From the NCBI RefSeq assembly GCF_004217135.1, contig NZ_SHKK01000001.1:3410001-3474000 (forward strand): a stretch of DNA of 64,000 nt. Reading direction: 5' to 3'. Position numbers and translations under genes: made by a program. Origin of the DNA: Micromonospora violae (GTDB lineage: Bacteria > Actinomycetota > Actinomycetes > Mycobacteriales > Micromonosporaceae). Shown here in pieces: positions 16,579 through 25,191 of the stretch. Below the pieces are notes generated by a model that did no database searches, was not told the DNA's origin, and saw only the letters and a list, made by a program, of their open reading frames with translations. Within the stretch, counting starts at the first letter, position 1; every line of letters begins with the position of its first letter.

Positions 16579-17781
16579 ATGAGAGACGAACGCGGCATGC
16601 GGCTGTTGCGCGACGACGCCACCCGCCAGCGGGCGACCTTCCTGGAACTCTTCCTCGACCTGGTCTTCGTCTTCGCCCTCACCCGGATCTCCGCGCGGCT
16701 GATCGTCGACTTCACCGAAGACCACCGCGACGTCTACGCGGGAATCGGTCAGGCTCTGCTGCTGTTCCTGGCGCTGTGGGCGGTCTGGTCGGTGACGGTC
16801 TGGTCGACCAGTTGGCTGGACCCGGACGCCCGGATCGTGCAGACCGTCATCATCATGACGTTGGTCGGTGCCATGACGATGGCCGTCGCCGTGCCCCACG
16901 CCTTCGGCGCACGGGCCTCACTCTTCGCCATCACCCTGGTGACGCTCCAGATCGGCCGAGTGGTCTACTTCCGCATCGCCGGGCACGGCCGACCGGACCC
17001 GGAACAGCCCATCCGGATCCTGTTCTGGTTCGTCCTGAGCGCACCGTTCTGGGTCGTCGGCGGCCTGGTCAACGACGGCACGGTCCGCGGGGCACTCTGG
17101 ACCCTCGCCGTGCTGATCGACTACACCGGGCTGTTTCGCGGCTGGCCGACCCCCCGACTCGGCGCGCGACGACTCGGCGTGGAGACGATCGCGGCCGAGC
17201 ACCTGGCCGAGCGGTACCAACAGTTCCTCCTCATCGCCCTCGGCGAGGCGATCTTCGTCATCGGGCTCGCCTTCAGCGGCAGCCAGTTCGACCCCGACCA
17301 GACGGCGGGGTTCGTGCTGGCGCTGGTGTCCACCGTCCTGCTCTGGCGGATCTACTTCCACCTGGCGGGCGGGGTGCTGGACGGGGCCCTCGACCGCTCC
17401 CGCGACGCGGCCCGGCTCGCGACCTACATGGCGTTCGCCCACATGGTCATGATCGCGGGGATCGTGCTGACCGGCGTCGGCTTCGAACTGTTCATCACCG
17501 AACCGCTCGGGCACCTCCCGGCGTCCTGGCTCACCGCGATCCTCGGCGGCCCGGCGCTCTTCCTCATCGGACGAACGGCGCTCGAATACCAGGTCTTCGC
17601 CCGGGTCTCCCGGTCCCGGGTCGGTGGCCTGCTGGCCCTCGCCCTGCTGGTGCCGGTGACGCCGCACGTCGACCCGCTCACCGCGGGCGCCGCCGTCGCC
17701 CTGGTGCTGCTCGGCGTGGCTGGCGCGGACACCCGACGCGCCCGTCGGCACCCACCGGAGACACCGTCGCCGGCGTTCTAG
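16579..17781 (+). CDS. ltrA: LtrA-family low-temperature-requirement membrane protein
   Basis: A 400-residue polytopic membrane protein. The N-terminal 'TFLELFLDLVFVFALTRIS' is the family signature and a second signature 'ERYQQFLLIALGEAIFVIGL' sits mid-protein; about 10-12 membrane segments follow one another. LtrA was named from Listeria cold growth; biochemical function is unknown. Start could also be the ATG at 16597. It is divergent from a TetR gene. Confidence 0.88.
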   Translation: MRDERGMRLLRDDATRQRATFLELFLDLVFVFALTRISARLIVDFTEDHRDVYAGIGQALLLFLALWAVWSVTVWSTSWLDPDARIVQTVIIMTLVGAMTMAVAVPHAFGARASLFAITLVTLQIGRVVYFRIAGHGRPDPEQPIRILFWFVLSAPFWVVGGLVNDGTVRGALWTLAVLIDYTGLFRGWPTPRLGARRLGVETIAAEHLAERYQQFLLIALGEAIFVIGLAFSGSQFDPDQTAGFVLALVSTVLLWRIYFHLAGGVLDGALDRSRDAARLATYMAFAHMVMIAGIVLTGVGFELFITEPLGHLPASWLTAILGGPALFLIGRTALEYQVFARVSRSRVGGLLALALLVPVTPHVDPLTAGAAVALVLLGVAGADTRRARRHPPETPSPAF

Positions 17782-17816
17782 GGCAGGCGCTCAATGCGGG
17801 CACGATCGGGACGGCT

Positions 17817-18731
17817 TCAGCGGCGCAGGATGGTTTCGCGCCGCACGTGCGACAACTTCTCCGGGTTGCGCACGGCGTAGACCCCGCTGATGAGACCGTC
17901 GTCGATACGCAGCGCGACGACGGTGTCGAGTGCACCGTCGAGTCGCAGAATCAGCGCCGGGTGACCGTTGACCTCGGCGGGGTGCAGCGCCATGGTCTCG
18001 ACCCGGACGTGGGTGCTGCACAGCAGGCGAGCCACCTTGTCGGCACCGATGATGGGCCGCAACACCGCCTGCTTGACCCCGCCACCATCGCCGAGGAGCA
18101 CGGCATCCGGCGCGAGCACGTCGAGCAGGCCCTGCACGTTGCCGGTCTCCAGGGCCACCTGGAACGCCGTGAGCACCCGTCGGCTCTCGTCCGGCGACAC
18201 CACGCCACGAGGCCGGCGCGCGGCGACGTGCGCCCGCGCCCGGTGGGCGATCTGACGGACGGTGGCCGGACTCTTGTCGACGGCCTGGGCGATCTCGTCG
18301 TAGCTGAGGTCGAACACCTCGCGCAGGACGAACACCGCCCGCTCGGTCGGCGCGAGCGTCTCCAGCACCAGCAGCATCGCCATCGAGACGCTCTCGGCGA
18401 GTTCGACGTCATCGGCGACGTCGGGTGCGGTCAGCAGCGGTTCCGGTAACCAGGAGCCGACGTACGACTCTCTGCGCCGGTTCACCGCCCGCAGCCGGTT
18501 GAGCGACAGTCGGGTGGTGATCCGCACCAGGTAGGCGCGCTGGTCGCGCACCGCCGCGAGATCCGCGTCCGCCCACCGCAGCCAGGTTTCCTGGAGTACG
18601 TCCTCCGCGTCGGCGGCCGAGCCGAGCAGCTCGTAGGCGACGGTGAAGAGCAGGTTCCGGTGCGTGACGAAGGCCTGGACGGCGTGGCCCCCACGATCGT
18701 CGGCACCCACGGTTGCGCCTCCCGCGCCCAT
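17817..18731 (-). CDS. sigJ: ECF41-family sigma factor (SigJ-like) with SnoaL-like C-terminal domain
   Basis: A 304-residue ECF sigma factor starting at ATG 18731, 7 nt after GGAGGG. Sigma region 2 covers about residues 17-85 and region 4 about 120-170. The C-terminal extension has an NTF2/SnoaL-like fold. The diagnostic ECF41 motifs are visible: 'WLPEP' at 94-98 between regions 2 and 4, 'DGGGV' at 215-219 and 'NPEKL' at 289-293. In ECF41 the extension itself tunes activity in place of an anti-sigma factor. A matching ECF41 promoter precedes this gene and another precedes the divergent doxX-like gene, so autoregulation and control of the neighbour are well supported by sequence. Convergent with ltrA. 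Confidence 0.93.
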   Translation of the reverse strand: MGAGGATVGADDRGGHAVQAFVTHRNLLFTVAYELLGSAADAEDVLQETWLRWADADLAAVRDQRAYLVRITTRLSLNRLRAVNRRRESYVGSWLPEPLLTAPDVADDVELAESVSMAMLLVLETLAPTERAVFVLREVFDLSYDEIAQAVDKSPATVRQIAHRARAHVAARRPRGVVSPDESRRVLTAFQVALETGNVQGLLDVLAPDAVLLGDGGGVKQAVLRPIIGADKVARLLCSTHVRVETMALHPAEVNGHPALILRLDGALDTVVALRIDDGLISGVYAVRNPEKLSHVRRETILRR

Positions 18732-18775
18732 CCGCGTCCCTCCAGTCTGGTCGCTCTCCGCCGCGTCGCCCACCA

Positions 18776-18802
18776 GACACCGGCCGCGCGCCCGCTGTGA
18801 CA
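18776..18802 (-). promoter_or_regulatory. ECF41-type promoter of the sigma factor gene
   Basis: On the minus strand TGTCACA (18802-18796) is followed by exactly 16 nt and TGTC (18779-18776), fitting the ECF41 consensus TGTCACA-N16-CGTC with one change. It lies about 45 bp upstream of the sigJ-like start. Confidence 0.75.
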
Positions 18803-18837
18803 GCAGCCGCCCGTGCGCCGCGTCACACCGGACGAGC

Positions 18838-18864
18838 TGTCACAGCTCGCGGCCCGGCGGTGTC
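18838..18864 (+). promoter_or_regulatory. ECF41-type promoter of the doxX-like gene
   Basis: TGTCACA (18838-18844), 16 nt, TGTC (18861-18864): the same -35, spacing and -10 as the divergent promoter of the sigma gene. It lies 31 bp upstream of the DoxX-like start codon. Confidence 0.75.
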
Positions 18865-18895
18865 TCGTGATCAAACCCGAGACGAAGGGAACCTC

Positions 18896-19279
18896 ATGAA
18901 CCTGGCACTGTGGATCGCGGCCGGACTGCTGGCCGCGGTCGCTCTGACCGGCGGCATCACCAAGGCATTCGTACCCAAGGAGAAGCTGGCCGCAATCACC
19001 GGCGGAGGGTGGACCGACGCTGCCAGCGTCGGCTTCGTCAAGACTCTCGGGGTCCTTGAGCTCCTGGCCTCGGCCGGCCTCATCCTGCCCGCCGTGCTGG
19101 ACATCGCACCGGTGCTGGTGCCGGTGACCGCCATCTGCTGGGTCCTGCTGATGGTCGGCGCGATGATCACTCACCTGCGCCACGACGAGGCGAAGTTCAT
19201 CGGGGTGAATCTGGTCTACCTCGCGGTGGCCGCCTTCGTGGCCTGGGGTCGACTCGGACCCGAGTCCTTCCTCGGCTGA
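18896..19279 (+). CDS. DoxX-family membrane protein, ECF41 target
   Basis: A 127-residue protein with four membrane segments and a DoxX-like layout ('ALTGGITKAF' then 'VGFVKTLGVLELLASAGLIL'). ATG at 18896 follows GAAGGGA. The DoxX family includes thiosulfate:quinone oxidoreductase subunits and many uncharacterised redox-linked membrane proteins. ECF41 sigma factors usually sit beside carboxymuconolactone decarboxylase, oxidoreductase or epimerase genes; a DoxX-like target here is a variation. Expression from the ECF41 promoter at 18838 is predicted. Confidence 0.85.
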   Translation: MNLALWIAAGLLAAVALTGGITKAFVPKEKLAAITGGGWTDAASVGFVKTLGVLELLASAGLILPAVLDIAPVLVPVTAICWVLLMVGAMITHLRHDEAKFIGVNLVYLAVAAFVAWGRLGPESFLG

Positions 19280-19395
19280 CCGGAGGCCACTGCCGCAGCG
19301 GGTGGACGCACGACCGGATTTCCGCTGAACATCGACACGTTGAGATCAACTGATACCCTCCCTTTTCGCCTTACCCCTCAAGGAGAGACATCGAA

Positions 19396-20286
19396 GTGAA
19401 GAAACTATCGAGTGCCGCGATCGTGCTCGCGCTCTCAGTCGGAATCGCCATCGCCCCGGCGGCCGCTGCCTCCGCGGCCACAAACCGGAGCGGGGCCGTC
19501 CGGTTGAACATCCCGAACAGCAGTGCGTGCAAGGCGGGTCGCACGGTCATGCAGGGCATGGTGGCCGGGCCAAGCGCTGCGCTGTACATCGTTTTCACCA
19601 AGGCGGCCGGCGCGGAGCCTGTCCTGTCCAGGTGGACGCGCGACGGATCGGCCTGGGACAGCGCCAGCTGGGTCTGCGCCGGGGCGCCCGCCTCCATCCC
19701 CACGCTCGGCCACGGCAACGACCTCGCCTACAACGCGAACTACCTGGGCCAGGGCCCGGCCCTGATCGCCACCCAGGGCAGCCAGTCCGCGTACCTGAGC
19801 GACAAGGTGACCATCATTCGCCTGAACGCCAACGGAACTATCGGCACCACCAGCCAGGTGCAGCTGCCGATTGGCAACATCAGCGGGCTCTGCTACAGCG
19901 CGACGGCTGCCGGCGGCGCCGGCAAATATGCCGCCCGCCGGTTGGGCAGGCTGTGGACCCACCCCGGCTCCGGCGCTCTGACGAGTGGCTGGACGTTGGT
20001 GAAGAGCAACCTGACGAGCCACGACAATCGCTCCGACCAGGGCATTGACTGCTCCGAGAACTACATCTGGAACACCAAGTCCATCAACACCTCGACGCCC
20101 TCGACCGGATGGAACTGGGTCTACCAGTACAACTGGTCCGGCGGCGATGTGGAGAGCGACATCGGCATTCCCAGCAACAACCTGGTCGACGAGATCGAAG
20201 ACGTCACCCACGTGGGGAGCGAATTCTTCGTCGGCATCAACCGCAACGACGGGCTCGCCGACACCGTGAAGGTGCTCATCGAATAG
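19396..20286 (+). CDS. Secreted protein of unknown function
   Basis: A 296-residue protein beginning at GTG 19396, 8 nt after AAGGAGAG. A classical signal peptide (MKKLSS, then an Ala/Ile/Val core, then 'PAAAASAA' cleavage region at about 28) is followed by a Gly/Ser/Asn/Trp-rich mature protein with no transmembrane segment. Cysteines at about positions 45, 95, 174 and 217 could form disulfides. Strands with Trp and Asn ('TGWNWVYQYNWSGG') suggest a beta-propeller-like or lectin-like fold, which is a guess. It stands alone, ended by a hairpin at 20306. Confidence 0.75.
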   Translation: MKKLSSAAIVLALSVGIAIAPAAAASAATNRSGAVRLNIPNSSACKAGRTVMQGMVAGPSAALYIVFTKAAGAEPVLSRWTRDGSAWDSASWVCAGAPASIPTLGHGNDLAYNANYLGQGPALIATQGSQSAYLSDKVTIIRLNANGTIGTTSQVQLPIGNISGLCYSATAAGGAGKYAARRLGRLWTHPGSGALTSGWTLVKSNLTSHDNRSDQGIDCSENYIWNTKSINTSTPSTGWNWVYQYNWSGGDVESDIGIPSNNLVDEIEDVTHVGSEFFVGINRNDGLADTVKVLIE

Positions 20287-20305
20287 GTCGAGCCGACCAC
20301 GTGGC

Positions 20306-20340
20306 CGGGGGTCGCTGGGCGTGTCGCCTGGCGACCCCCG
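20306..20340. terminator. Bidirectional hairpin terminator
   Basis: cgggggtcgc / gcgacccccg form a perfect 10-bp stem around a 15-nt loop, between the convergent secreted-protein gene and the glycoside hydrolase gene. Confidence 0.75.
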
Positions 20341-20359
20341 ACGCGTCGACCCGAAGAGG

Positions 20360-23068
20360 TCAGCGACGCAGGGTGAGGATCAGGTCGGCGACCAGGGCCG
20401 TCCAGCCGGTCTGGTGCCAGGCGCCCAGGCCGGCGCCGTTGTCGCCGTGGAAATACTCGGGGAAGGCGATCAGGTCGCGCCAGTCCGGGTGGGTCTGGAA
20501 CATCTGCGCGGCACCGTAGATCGGCCGTCGACCCCAGTCGTCCTGGGTGAAGAGTGCGATGAGCCGGGCGGAGAGGTCGTCGGCGATCTCGTCGAGGGTG
20601 CGCTTCACCCCGGAGCGGGTCGGGTACTCCACCTGGAGGTCGTCACCGAAGAACGCCGCGTAGTCCCGCAGCGCGCTGATCAGCAGGAAGTTCGTCGGCA
20701 TCCAGATCGGCCCGCGCCAGTTCGAGTTGCCCCCGAACAGTCCGCTGGTCGACTCGGCCGGCTCGTAGCCGACGGAGAACTCCTGCCCGCCGAGCGTGAC
20801 CGAGAACGGCTTGTCCAGGTGTGCGCGCGACAGCGTACGGAGGCCGAAGTCGGAGAGGAACTCGTCGGGGTCGAGCATCCGGGCCAGCAGGCGGACCACC
20901 TGCTCCGGGCCGACCATGGACAGCAGCCGCTGCTGCCGGCCGTCCGGGCCCAGCCGGCGGGTGCCGATCACCTGGGCGTACTCCGGACGGTTGGTGAGGA
21001 ACCAGCGCAGCCGGGCGCCCAGCTCCGGTAGGTGGTGCAGGGTCCGGGCCGTGAGCCGGGTGGTGGCGGCCAACGGCAGCAACCCGACGACCGAGCGGAC
21101 CTTCAGCGGCACCTTCGTGCCGTCGGCGAGGCGCAGCACGTCGTAGAAGAAGGCGTCCTCGTCGTCCCACAGCCCCTGCTCGTACGCGGCGGCGGCGATG
21201 TAGGCGAAGTGTTCGAAGAACTTGGTGGCGGTGTCCACCCAGGTCCGGTCGTGCTCGGCGAGCACGATCGCCATGTCCAGCAGGTTGAGCGCGTACATGC
21301 CCATCCAGCCGGTGCCGTCGGACTGCTCCAGCACCCCGGCGACCGGCAGCGCCGCCGACCGGTCGAACGGCCCGACGTTGTCCAGCCCGAGGAAGCCGCC
21401 CTCGAAGACGTTGTTGCCGCCGGTGTCCTTGCGGTTGACCCACCAGGTGAAGTTGAGCAGCAGCTTGTGCATCACCCGGGCCAGGAACTCGTAGTCCCGG
21501 CCGCCGTCGATCTCGAACACCTTCAGCGCCGCCCAGGCGTGCACCGGCGGGTTCACATCACCGAACGCCCACTCGTACGCGGGGATCTGGCCGTTGGGGT
21601 GCAGGTACCACTCGCGCAGGAGCAGCAGGAGTTGGTCCTTGGCGAAACTCGGGTCGACCCGGGCGATGCTCACGCAGTGGAAGGCCAGGTCCCAGGCCGC
21701 GTACCACGGGTATTCCCACGGGTCGGGCATGGAGATGACGTCGAAGCTGGTCATGTGCCACCAGGCGCTGTTGCGCCCGTGCCGACGCCCGGCCGGCGGT
21801 GGCGTCGACCCCGGGTCGCCTTCCAGCCACCGCTTGACGTCGAAGTGGTAGAACTGCTTGCCCCACATCAGCCCGGCGATGGCCTGCCGGGCGACCAGCG
21901 CCTCGTCGGCGGTGGCGGCCGGCGGGATCACCCCGGCGAAGAACCGGTTCGCCTCGGCCCGTCGCGCCCACACCACCGCCTCGAAGCCGTCGCTGAGGTC
22001 GGCCGGGGGCGGCGGCGGGGCGGCCGGCGGCGACGCGGTCCGGGTGAGCCGCAGCCGGATCTGGCGCTGCCCGCCGGCCGGCACGTCGAGCACGTAGTGC
22101 AGTGCGCCCTTGGTGCCCTCCCGGGCCGGGTTGACCGTGGCCGCGCCGTCGACGACGTGGTCGTTGATGCCGTCCTTGGGATATTTCGAGCGGCCGGGCA
22201 GGCCCCAGAGCCGCTCGGCGTTGGTGTCGTTGTCGCAGAGCAGCGGCACCGGGCCGCCGTCACCCTCCAGCAGCAGTTGGCCCAACACCCGGTGCTCGCC
22301 GACGAGCCGGGTGCCCTGGCCGGTCAGCCGGGGAATCCGGTCGCCGCCCGGCAGGCCCCAGGCCCAGGTGTTGCGGAACCACAGGGTGGGCAGCACGTGC
22401 AGGGTCGCCGCCTCATCGCCCCGGTTGGCGACGGTCACCACCATGCACAGGTCGGTCGGGGACGCCTTGGCGTAGTCGACGGTCACCGCCCAGTACCGGT
22501 CGTCGTCGAAGATCCCGGTGTCCACCAGCTCGTACTCGGTGTCGTCACGGCCGCGCAACGCGTTCACCGCGACGAGTTCGTCGTACGGGAAGGCGGCCTG
22601 CGGGTAGTGGTAGCGCCAGCGCATCCAGGAGTGGGTGGGCGTGGAGTCCTCGTACCACCAGTACTCCTTGGCGTCCTCGCCGTGGTTGCCGCCGTCGCCG
22701 CCGAGGCCGAACATCCGCTCCTTGAGGATCGGGTCCTTGCCGTTCCAGAGGGCGAGGGCGAAGGCGAAGGTCTGCCGGTCGTCGCAGACGCCGGCCATCC
22801 CGTCCTCGTTCCACCGGTAGGCTCTGGACCGCGCATGGTCGTGCGGAAAGTAGTCCCAGGCCGTACCGTGCTCGCTGTAGTCCTCCCGCACCGTCCCCCA
22901 CGCCCGTTCGGACAGATAGGGACCCCATGCGCGCCAGTCCTGCTCCCCCGAGTCGGCCTGGGCGAGCCGGAGCCGCTCAGCGTCGGGTGGCGAGGCGTCG
23001 GAGGACGATCCGTCAGTGATCACGTGCACATCTTTGACGTCGCCGCGGTACTTGACCACAGCGGCCAT
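20360..23068 (-). CDS. MGH1/GH63-like glycoside hydrolase (glucosidase)
   Basis: A 902-residue cytosolic protein with no signal peptide. The N-terminal 390 residues form a beta-rich domain ('[23 protein letters not shown]' region with 'AYRWNEDG' conserved). The C-terminal half is an (alpha/alpha)6 barrel with '[19 protein letters not shown]' and '[14 protein letters not shown]', as in mannosyl-oligosaccharide-glucosidase-like (GH63 / MGH1-like) bacterial enzymes, where Asp/Glu in 'AWDLAFH' and the C-terminal region act in catalysis. The bacterial members act on alpha-glucosides; substrate here is not known. It is divergent, by 42 bp, from a debranching-enzyme-like gene. Confidence 0.85.
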   Translation of the reverse strand: MAAVVKYRGDVKDVHVITDGSSSDASPPDAERLRLAQADSGEQDWRAWGPYLSERAWGTVREDYSEHGTAWDYFPHDHARSRAYRWNEDGMAGVCDDRQTFAFALALWNGKDPILKERMFGLGGDGGNHGEDAKEYWWYEDSTPTHSWMRWRYHYPQAAFPYDELVAVNALRGRDDTEYELVDTGIFDDDRYWAVTVDYAKASPTDLCMVVTVANRGDEAATLHVLPTLWFRNTWAWGLPGGDRIPRLTGQGTRLVGEHRVLGQLLLEGDGGPVPLLCDNDTNAERLWGLPGRSKYPKDGINDHVVDGAATVNPAREGTKGALHYVLDVPAGGQRQIRLRLTRTASPPAAPPPPPADLSDGFEAVVWARRAEANRFFAGVIPPAATADEALVARQAIAGLMWGKQFYHFDVKRWLEGDPGSTPPPAGRRHGRNSAWWHMTSFDVISMPDPWEYPWYAAWDLAFHCVSIARVDPSFAKDQLLLLLREWYLHPNGQIPAYEWAFGDVNPPVHAWAALKVFEIDGGRDYEFLARVMHKLLLNFTWWVNRKDTGGNNVFEGGFLGLDNVGPFDRSAALPVAGVLEQSDGTGWMGMYALNLLDMAIVLAEHDRTWVDTATKFFEHFAYIAAAAYEQGLWDDEDAFFYDVLRLADGTKVPLKVRSVVGLLPLAATTRLTARTLHHLPELGARLRWFLTNRPEYAQVIGTRRLGPDGRQQRLLSMVGPEQVVRLLARMLDPDEFLSDFGLRTLSRAHLDKPFSVTLGGQEFSVGYEPAESTSGLFGGNSNWRGPIWMPTNFLLISALRDYAAFFGDDLQVEYPTRSGVKRTLDEIADDLSARLIALFTQDDWGRRPIYGAAQMFQTHPDWRDLIAFPEYFHGDNGAGLGAWHQTGWTALVADLILTLRR

Positions 23069-23110
23069 TCTCGTCGTGGCGTGTTACACCCCGCCGCCGG
23101 TGGAGGAAAC

Positions 23111-25054
23111 TTGATCGACATTCGCTTCGGTCCGCAGATCTGCGGCGATCTGGCGAGCGCGGCCAGCCGGGAGTGGCTGGTCCCCGACGGCCTGGGCGGA
23201 TACGCGATGGGCACGGTCGCCGGGCTGCGGACGCGCCGCTACCACGGTCTGCTGGTGGTCCCCGGCGAAACGCCGGCGTCCCGCCAGGTGGGACTGGTCA
23301 GCCTCGATCCGGCGGTCACCCTGCCGTCCGGCGCGCGGGTACGCCTCGGCGCGCACGAGTGGGCCTCCGGCGACGTGGACCCGCGTGGCTTCGAGTTGTT
23401 GGAGCGCTTCGACCTGGTCGACGGGCTGCCCCGGTGGCGGTGGCGGATCGGCGCGGTGGTGATCGAGCGGGAGGTGGCCATGCTGCCCGGCCGCTCCTGC
23501 GTCGCCGTGGTGCACCGGCTGATCGCCGGTGGGCCGGTCCGGCTGGAGTTGTCGGCCGCCTGCACCTGGCGCGACGCGCACGGCGAACGGCGGGCCGACG
23601 GCCCGACCCCGCAGGTCGAGGCGGTGGCCGACGGTGCGGTGGTCGAGGGCGCGTACCGGCTGGCCGGCCCGGGGTGGACACCCGAGGGGCAGTGGTGGCT
23701 GGGCGTGCACCACCGCGAGGAGGCCAACCGGGGCCTGCACCCGGACGAGGACCTCTGGTACGCGGGCCGCTTCTCCGGTGAGCTGCAACGCCCCGGCGAC
23801 ACGGTGTCGGTGCGGGCCTGGGCCGCGCCGCTCGACGAGGAGCCGCCGCCGGCCGAGGAGATCGTGGCGACGGCCCGGCGGCGCAACCGGCAGGTGGTGG
23901 CGACCGCGAAGCCGGCCGACGACGTGGCGGGCACCCTGGCGCTGGCCGCCGACGCGTTCGTGGTGCGCACCACCGCGGCGGCGGTGGACGTGGTCGCCGG
24001 CTACCCGTGGTTCGGGGCCTGGTCGCGGGACACGATGATCTCCTACGAGGGGTTGTTCCTCTGCACCGGACGCGCCGACGAGGGGCGCGAGCTGCTGCGG
24101 GCGTACGCGGCGACGCTGTCGGAGGGGATGCTCGCCAACACGGCCGACACCGGTCGGGTGGAGTACAACACCGTGGACGGCACGCTGTGGTTCCTGCACG
24201 CGGTGAGCCGGCACGTCACCGTCACCGGCGACACCGACCTCGGCGACGAGCTGCTGCCCGCCCTGCGCACGGTGATCGACGCCCACGTGGCCGGCACCCG
24301 GTACGGGATCCGCGTCGACCCCGCCGACGGTCTGCTCACCCAGGGTGCCGCCGGCACCGCGCTGACCTGGATGGACGCCCGGGTGTACGGGGTTCCGGTC
24401 ACCCCGCGTACCGGCAAGCCGGTCGAGGTCAACGCGTTGTGGATCAACGGGCTGGCCGGGCTCGCCGAGCTGACCGAGTTGGCCGGGCAGGACGCGCACG
24501 AGCTGTGGCGACGGCACGGGCAGGCGACCGCCTCGTTCCGGGAGCGGTTCCCGGCCCCCAGCGGCTGGCTGCACGATGTGCTGGACGCGCCCGCGCCGGC
24601 GTACCCGCTCGGTGGCGCGGCCCTGCACGATGACGACGCGTTGCGGCCCAATCAGTTGCTGGCCTGGTCGCTGCCGTACGCGCCGCTGGAGCCGGACGAG
24701 GCCACGCTGCGCCGCGTCGCGGACGGGCTGCTCACCCCGCTCGGGCCGCGCAGCCTCGCCCCGGACGCCGCGGAGTTCGTGGGCCGGCACCGGGGTGGCC
24801 CGGCCGACCGGGACGGGGGCTACCACCAGGGCACGGTCTGGCCGTGGCTGCTCGGCCCGTACGTGGACGCCGCGCGCCGAGGGAAGATGTCCGTCGATGA
24901 CGCATTCGTGGGCATTGAGGCCCATTTAATGGAATATGGGATAGGCTCGGTGAGCGAGACGGCCGATGGCCTCGCGCCGCACACCGCTACCGGCTGCCCG
25001 TTCCAGGCATGGTCGGTGGCCGAACTGCTGCGGGTGCGGCGAAAGAGCCAGTAG
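23111..25054 (+). CDS. Glycogen-debranching-enzyme-like amylo-alpha-1,6-glucosidase
   Basis: A 647-residue protein starting at TTG 23111, placed 5 nt after a GGAGG site and only 42 bp from the divergent hydrolase; much longer open sequence upstream is antisense to that gene. The N-terminal domain (GDE_N type) has 'EWLVPDGLGGYAMGTVAG' and 'RTRRYHGLLV'. The (alpha/alpha)6 catalytic domain has 'YPWFGAWSRDTMISYEGL', 'NTVDGTLWFLHAV' and 'GGYHQGTVWPWLLGPYVDA'. Family members remove alpha-1,6 branches from glycogen-like glucans. Its pairing with a GT4 glucosyltransferase downstream suggests a role in a glucan or glycolipid glucan cycle. Confidence 0.9.
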   Translation: MIDIRFGPQICGDLASAASREWLVPDGLGGYAMGTVAGLRTRRYHGLLVVPGETPASRQVGLVSLDPAVTLPSGARVRLGAHEWASGDVDPRGFELLERFDLVDGLPRWRWRIGAVVIEREVAMLPGRSCVAVVHRLIAGGPVRLELSAACTWRDAHGERRADGPTPQVEAVADGAVVEGAYRLAGPGWTPEGQWWLGVHHREEANRGLHPDEDLWYAGRFSGELQRPGDTVSVRAWAAPLDEEPPPAEEIVATARRRNRQVVATAKPADDVAGTLALAADAFVVRTTAAAVDVVAGYPWFGAWSRDTMISYEGLFLCTGRADEGRELLRAYAATLSEGMLANTADTGRVEYNTVDGTLWFLHAVSRHVTVTGDTDLGDELLPALRTVIDAHVAGTRYGIRVDPADGLLTQGAAGTALTWMDARVYGVPVTPRTGKPVEVNALWINGLAGLAELTELAGQDAHELWRRHGQATASFRERFPAPSGWLHDVLDAPAPAYPLGGAALHDDDALRPNQLLAWSLPYAPLEPDEATLRRVADGLLTPLGPRSLAPDAAEFVGRHRGGPADRDGGYHQGTVWPWLLGPYVDAARRGKMSVDDAFVGIEAHLMEYGIGSVSETADGLAPHTATGCPFQAWSVAELLRVRRKSQ

Positions 25055-25191
25055 CGCTTTACACGACCGCAACGGTCGTGTCGCCGCTGGTTATCGCGAT
25101 CCCGGCAGGATTGGCCCCGATCCAGACGCGACGACGGCATCGAATCCGGTGTCGGTCGGCGCGCGCCCGGGGACAACTCAAAGGGGGCCGC

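Noticed and set aside
21032..23110. Upstream extension of the debranching-enzyme frame by 693 codons
   Set aside because: It is antisense to the GH63-like gene; the GGAGG-TTG start at 23111 and the family N-terminus fit the short form.
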